Shown one piece after another: positions 13,868-15,650 of a stretch of DNA of 15,650 nt (within the stretch, counting starts at the first letter, position 1; every line of letters starts with the position of its first letter). Position numbers and translations under genes: made by a program. Under the pieces are notes generated by a model. It saw only the letters and a list, made by a program, of their open reading frames with translations. It made no database searches and was not told where the DNA came from. The stretch is taken from NCBI GenBank assembly GCA_050942995.1, contig JBMNOI010000090.1, positions 1 through 15,650 on the forward strand, given 5' to 3'. Source of the stretch: JBMNOI01 sp050942995. Its GTDB lineage: Bacteria; Chloroflexota; Anaerolineae; UBA1429.

Positions 13868-14818
13868 TTAGTAGTCTCCTTGCTTCAGGTGTATGCCGCG
13901 CTCGGCAAGGAACGCCAGAGCCTCATCGAATGTGGGGATCCCCGCGCGCCCGCCGAGTTTGGTGCATTTGATCGCCGATACGGCCGTCGAGAACTGGGCG
14001 ATCTCGGTCAAGTTCCAGCCGTTCAACATACCGACGATATAGGCGCCGTGAAAGACGTCGCCGCAGCCGGTGGTATCGACCACAGATACCTCAAAGCTGG
14101 GCACATGGATCCGCTCATCTGCCGTGGATGTATAGCTCCCGTCGGCGCCCTCGGTCTGAACGACGATACGCGGGCCCAGCTCGAGCACGGCCTCGCCGAC
14201 CTCCCAGATATCTCCCTTGCAGCCGGTGAGATTGGCGGCAAAGCCCTCGCCGCAGATCAACACGTCCACGTATTTGATCAGTTCGTGAAAGTGAGGCGCG
14301 ACGGGGCGATTGGTCTTGGATCCATCGAGCACCACCGTTTTACCGGCCTCGCGCATCCACTTGGCGGCCTGTAGCGTGGCTTTGGGATGGCCGCCGTCCA
14401 GATGCAGATATGGGGCGGAGGTGATGTATTCATAATCCAGTTCATCGGGCTGGAGTTGCTCGTCGCCAAAGCGTCTGAGCCCGCAAAATACCCGCTCGCC
14501 ATCCTCTTCGTTCACACAGACCAATACGATCTGGGTTTCGGGTGTGTCACGAATGACCATGCGGCTGAGATCCACGTTGTTCTCGCGCAGGGTTTGCATC
14601 TTGAGGTCGCCCAGGCGATCGTTACCGGCGGTACCGATATAGCCTACGCGGGCGCCGAGGCGCGATGCGGCCACCAGCGCGGTGGCGACGGGGCCTCCGC
14701 CGTCAATGCCGAAGGCGCTGAGGCGGGTGCCTTGTTCCCAGGTGGGCATGTCAAACATTCGAGCCAATACATCCACCGTCGCTATGCCGACGCCTACAAT
14801 GTGCAGATTAGCGGTCAT
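13868..14818 (-). CDS. PfkB-family carbohydrate kinase
   Basis: ATP-dependent sugar kinase of the ribokinase/PfkB superfamily. The 316-residue protein has both signatures: GGGPVATALVAASRLGA (40-56), and DTTGCGDVFHGAY (248-260) with catalytic base Asp254; the usual DTTGAGD has Ala where this has Cys252. The substrate is unknown: a ketose, ketose phosphate or other sugar is compatible. I chose ATG 14818 because the family N-terminus (HIVGVGIATVDV) follows directly, but the Shine-Dalgarno (GAGG, about 12 nt upstream) is weak. An alternative ATG at 14842 overlaps the upstream stop as ATGA and would add eight residues by translational coupling. It lies between the isomerase-like and aldolase genes. 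Confidence 0.93.
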   Translation of the reverse strand: MTANLHIVGVGIATVDVLARMFDMPTWEQGTRLSAFGIDGGGPVATALVAASRLGARVGYIGTAGNDRLGDLKMQTLRENNVDLSRMVIRDTPETQIVLVCVNEEDGERVFCGLRRFGDEQLQPDELDYEYITSAPYLHLDGGHPKATLQAAKWMREAGKTVVLDGSKTNRPVAPHFHELIKYVDVLICGEGFAANLTGCKGDIWEVGEAVLELGPRIVVQTEGADGSYTSTADERIHVPSFEVSVVDTTGCGDVFHGAYIVGMLNGWNLTEIAQFSTAVSAIKCTKLGGRAGIPTFDEALAFLAERGIHLKQGDY

Positions 14819-14838
14819 GATCGGTCTCGTCCTCGCTC

Positions 14839-15650
14839 TCATTCTATGATGATGGGTTTGATGTCCAGATACTTGCAGGCCAGCTCCAGGGCTTTGGTCT
14901 GATCGCCGTGGATCATGCTGGCGTGATGGATAAAGCCTTCCTCTACCAGGGTTCGGTACAATCTGGCATGATTGTTGACCTGCACCCAGGACCATGTGCC
15001 GGCCAGAGTCTCATCAGAGGGGATGATCTCTCCCTTGGCGATGAGCATCTTCCACTCGTTGTCGTACTCGGCCAAACGGCAGAAGGTGACCTCGCCCGGC
15101 TTGACTTGAAACTGGAACAGGCCGGCGCTGGGATCGTTCTCCTGAATCTCCAGCTCGCCCGACATGTTTTGCCGTGCGCGAAGGGCCGTCTTGTTGGGAT
15201 CGGCGGCCAGGCTGACGGGGGCATTTCCACAATGCCAGGCCAGCAGCCAGTTGGGATTCTCGCGATGCTGAATGGTCCAGTCGATAAAGTGCGGGGCGAT
15301 CTTGCCCAGCGCGGCGTAATAGTTACACATCATCGACAGACCGCCCAGGAGATCGTTCTCGCAGGCGGTGAGCATCCCCTGATCGGTCAGGCGGCCGTAG
15401 GTGGCGCATACCGAGATGCCGATGAGAGAGCGGATGGTGGGCCAGCACTGCACGCCCATGCAGGAGAGGCGGTTGGTCTCCCAAAAGTCCTTGAGGGCCA
15501 GCTCGAGCTTGGCAGCCATCATGACATAATCATCGGCTACGGTCACCTCGGCGACGCTGTTCCTGATGTCGGCCATAACAGCCTGTACCTGTGGATCGTC
15601 GTCCGCATAGGCTTTGGCGGCGGCGGCGATATCGGCTACATTGCTATAGA
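14839..15650 (-). CDS. L-fucose/L-arabinose isomerase-like protein (N-terminus beyond window)
   Basis: The frame is open to the right edge; 269 residues of the C-terminal part are visible. It resembles the L-fucose isomerase-like group (COG2407): a CENDLLGG block with Glu and Asp as candidate metal ligands, AWHCGN with a candidate His ligand, and a C-terminal HHASMIHGD block. These match the Mn-binding Glu/Asp/His set of fucose and arabinose isomerases by recalled motifs. The expected reaction is aldose-ketose interconversion. An internal ATG at 15576 has upstream codons in the same frame and no good ribosome binding site, so the gene most likely starts outside the window. It is the first visible gene of the isomerase-kinase-aldolase operon. 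The sugar is not identifiable. Confidence 0.8.
   Translation of the reverse strand, partial: YSNVADIAAAAKAYADDDPQVQAVMADIRNSVAEVTVADDYVMMAAKLELALKDFWETNRLSCMGVQCWPTIRSLIGISVCATYGRLTDQGMLTACENDLLGGLSMMCNYYAALGKIAPHFIDWTIQHRENPNWLLAWHCGNAPVSLAADPNKTALRARQNMSGELEIQENDPSAGLFQFQVKPGEVTFCRLAEYDNEWKMLIAKGEIIPSDETLAGTWSWVQVNNHARLYRTLVEEGFIHHASMIHGDQTKALELACKYLDIKPIIIE

Noticed and set aside
14819..14842. Earlier ATG start for the PfkB kinase (MRARTRPI extension)
   Set aside because: It would give an ATGA overlap with the upstream gene but has no Shine-Dalgarno and adds a charged extension outside the family N-terminus. Kept only as an alternative.
1..15650. Mobile elements, CRISPR arrays, defence systems or phage genes
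   Set aside because: I looked for transposase or integrase motifs, regularly spaced repeats and target-site duplications beside the tRNA genes and saw none.

Overview
The window comes from a GC-rich bacterium (roughly 60% GC by eye). It uses ordinary sigma70-type promoters (TTGACA-like and TATAAT-like boxes 16-17 bp apart) and strong AGGAGG-type ribosome binding sites. No ribosomal RNA or other taxonomic marker is present. The gene content (tig-clpP-clpX block, DUF1015 next to serA, a GHL6-type glycosidase-like protein, sugar and ketoacid aldolases) would suit Chloroflexota or a similar lineage, but that is a guess. I see no insertion sequence, phage gene, CRISPR array or transporter.

Layout. 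(1) 1-3058, minus: a proteostasis operon, tig (TTG start) - clpP - clpX. clpP and clpX overlap by ATGA, and clpX runs off the left edge. (2) 3266-3575, minus: tRNA-Lys(CTT), tRNA-Leu(TAG) and tRNA-Gly(GCC) behind a near-consensus promoter, with a strong hairpin between Lys and Leu. (3) 3897-5312, plus: a small nitroreductase and an HpcH/HpaI-type ketoacid aldolase, closed by a bidirectional terminator at 5349-5380. (4) 5440-8426, minus: a DUF1015 gene followed by serA (phosphoglycerate dehydrogenase). They share a strong promoter (8596-8624) and a leader of about 160 nt in which an antiterminator-like hairpin and an intrinsic-terminator-like hairpin compete for the same bases. (5) 8728-9534, plus: a creatininase-family amidohydrolase, converging on a GHL6-type glycosidase-like gene (9648-11714, minus) across a perfect 14-bp stem. 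(6) 11715-11897: a divergent promoter region. The glycosidase promoter carries eight consecutive C in its spacer. The plus-strand promoter serves a dehydrogenase of the medium-chain superfamily (11898-12920) that lacks the usual zinc ligands. (7) 12932-15650, minus: a sugar isomerase-like gene (cut by the right edge), a PfkB sugar kinase and a class II ketose-bisphosphate aldolase, tightly packed and ended by a terminator.

How it fits together. The right half looks like carbohydrate breakdown: a glycoside- or sugar-acid-directed enzyme, a dehydrogenase, and an isomerase-kinase-aldolase trio able to take an aldose to DHAP plus an aldehyde. The HpcH/HpaI aldolase could serve a parallel ketoacid route. 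The left half is housekeeping. The most unusual observations are the attenuator-like leader of DUF1015-serA, for which I recognise no known riboswitch or T-box class, and the homopolymer inside a promoter spacer.
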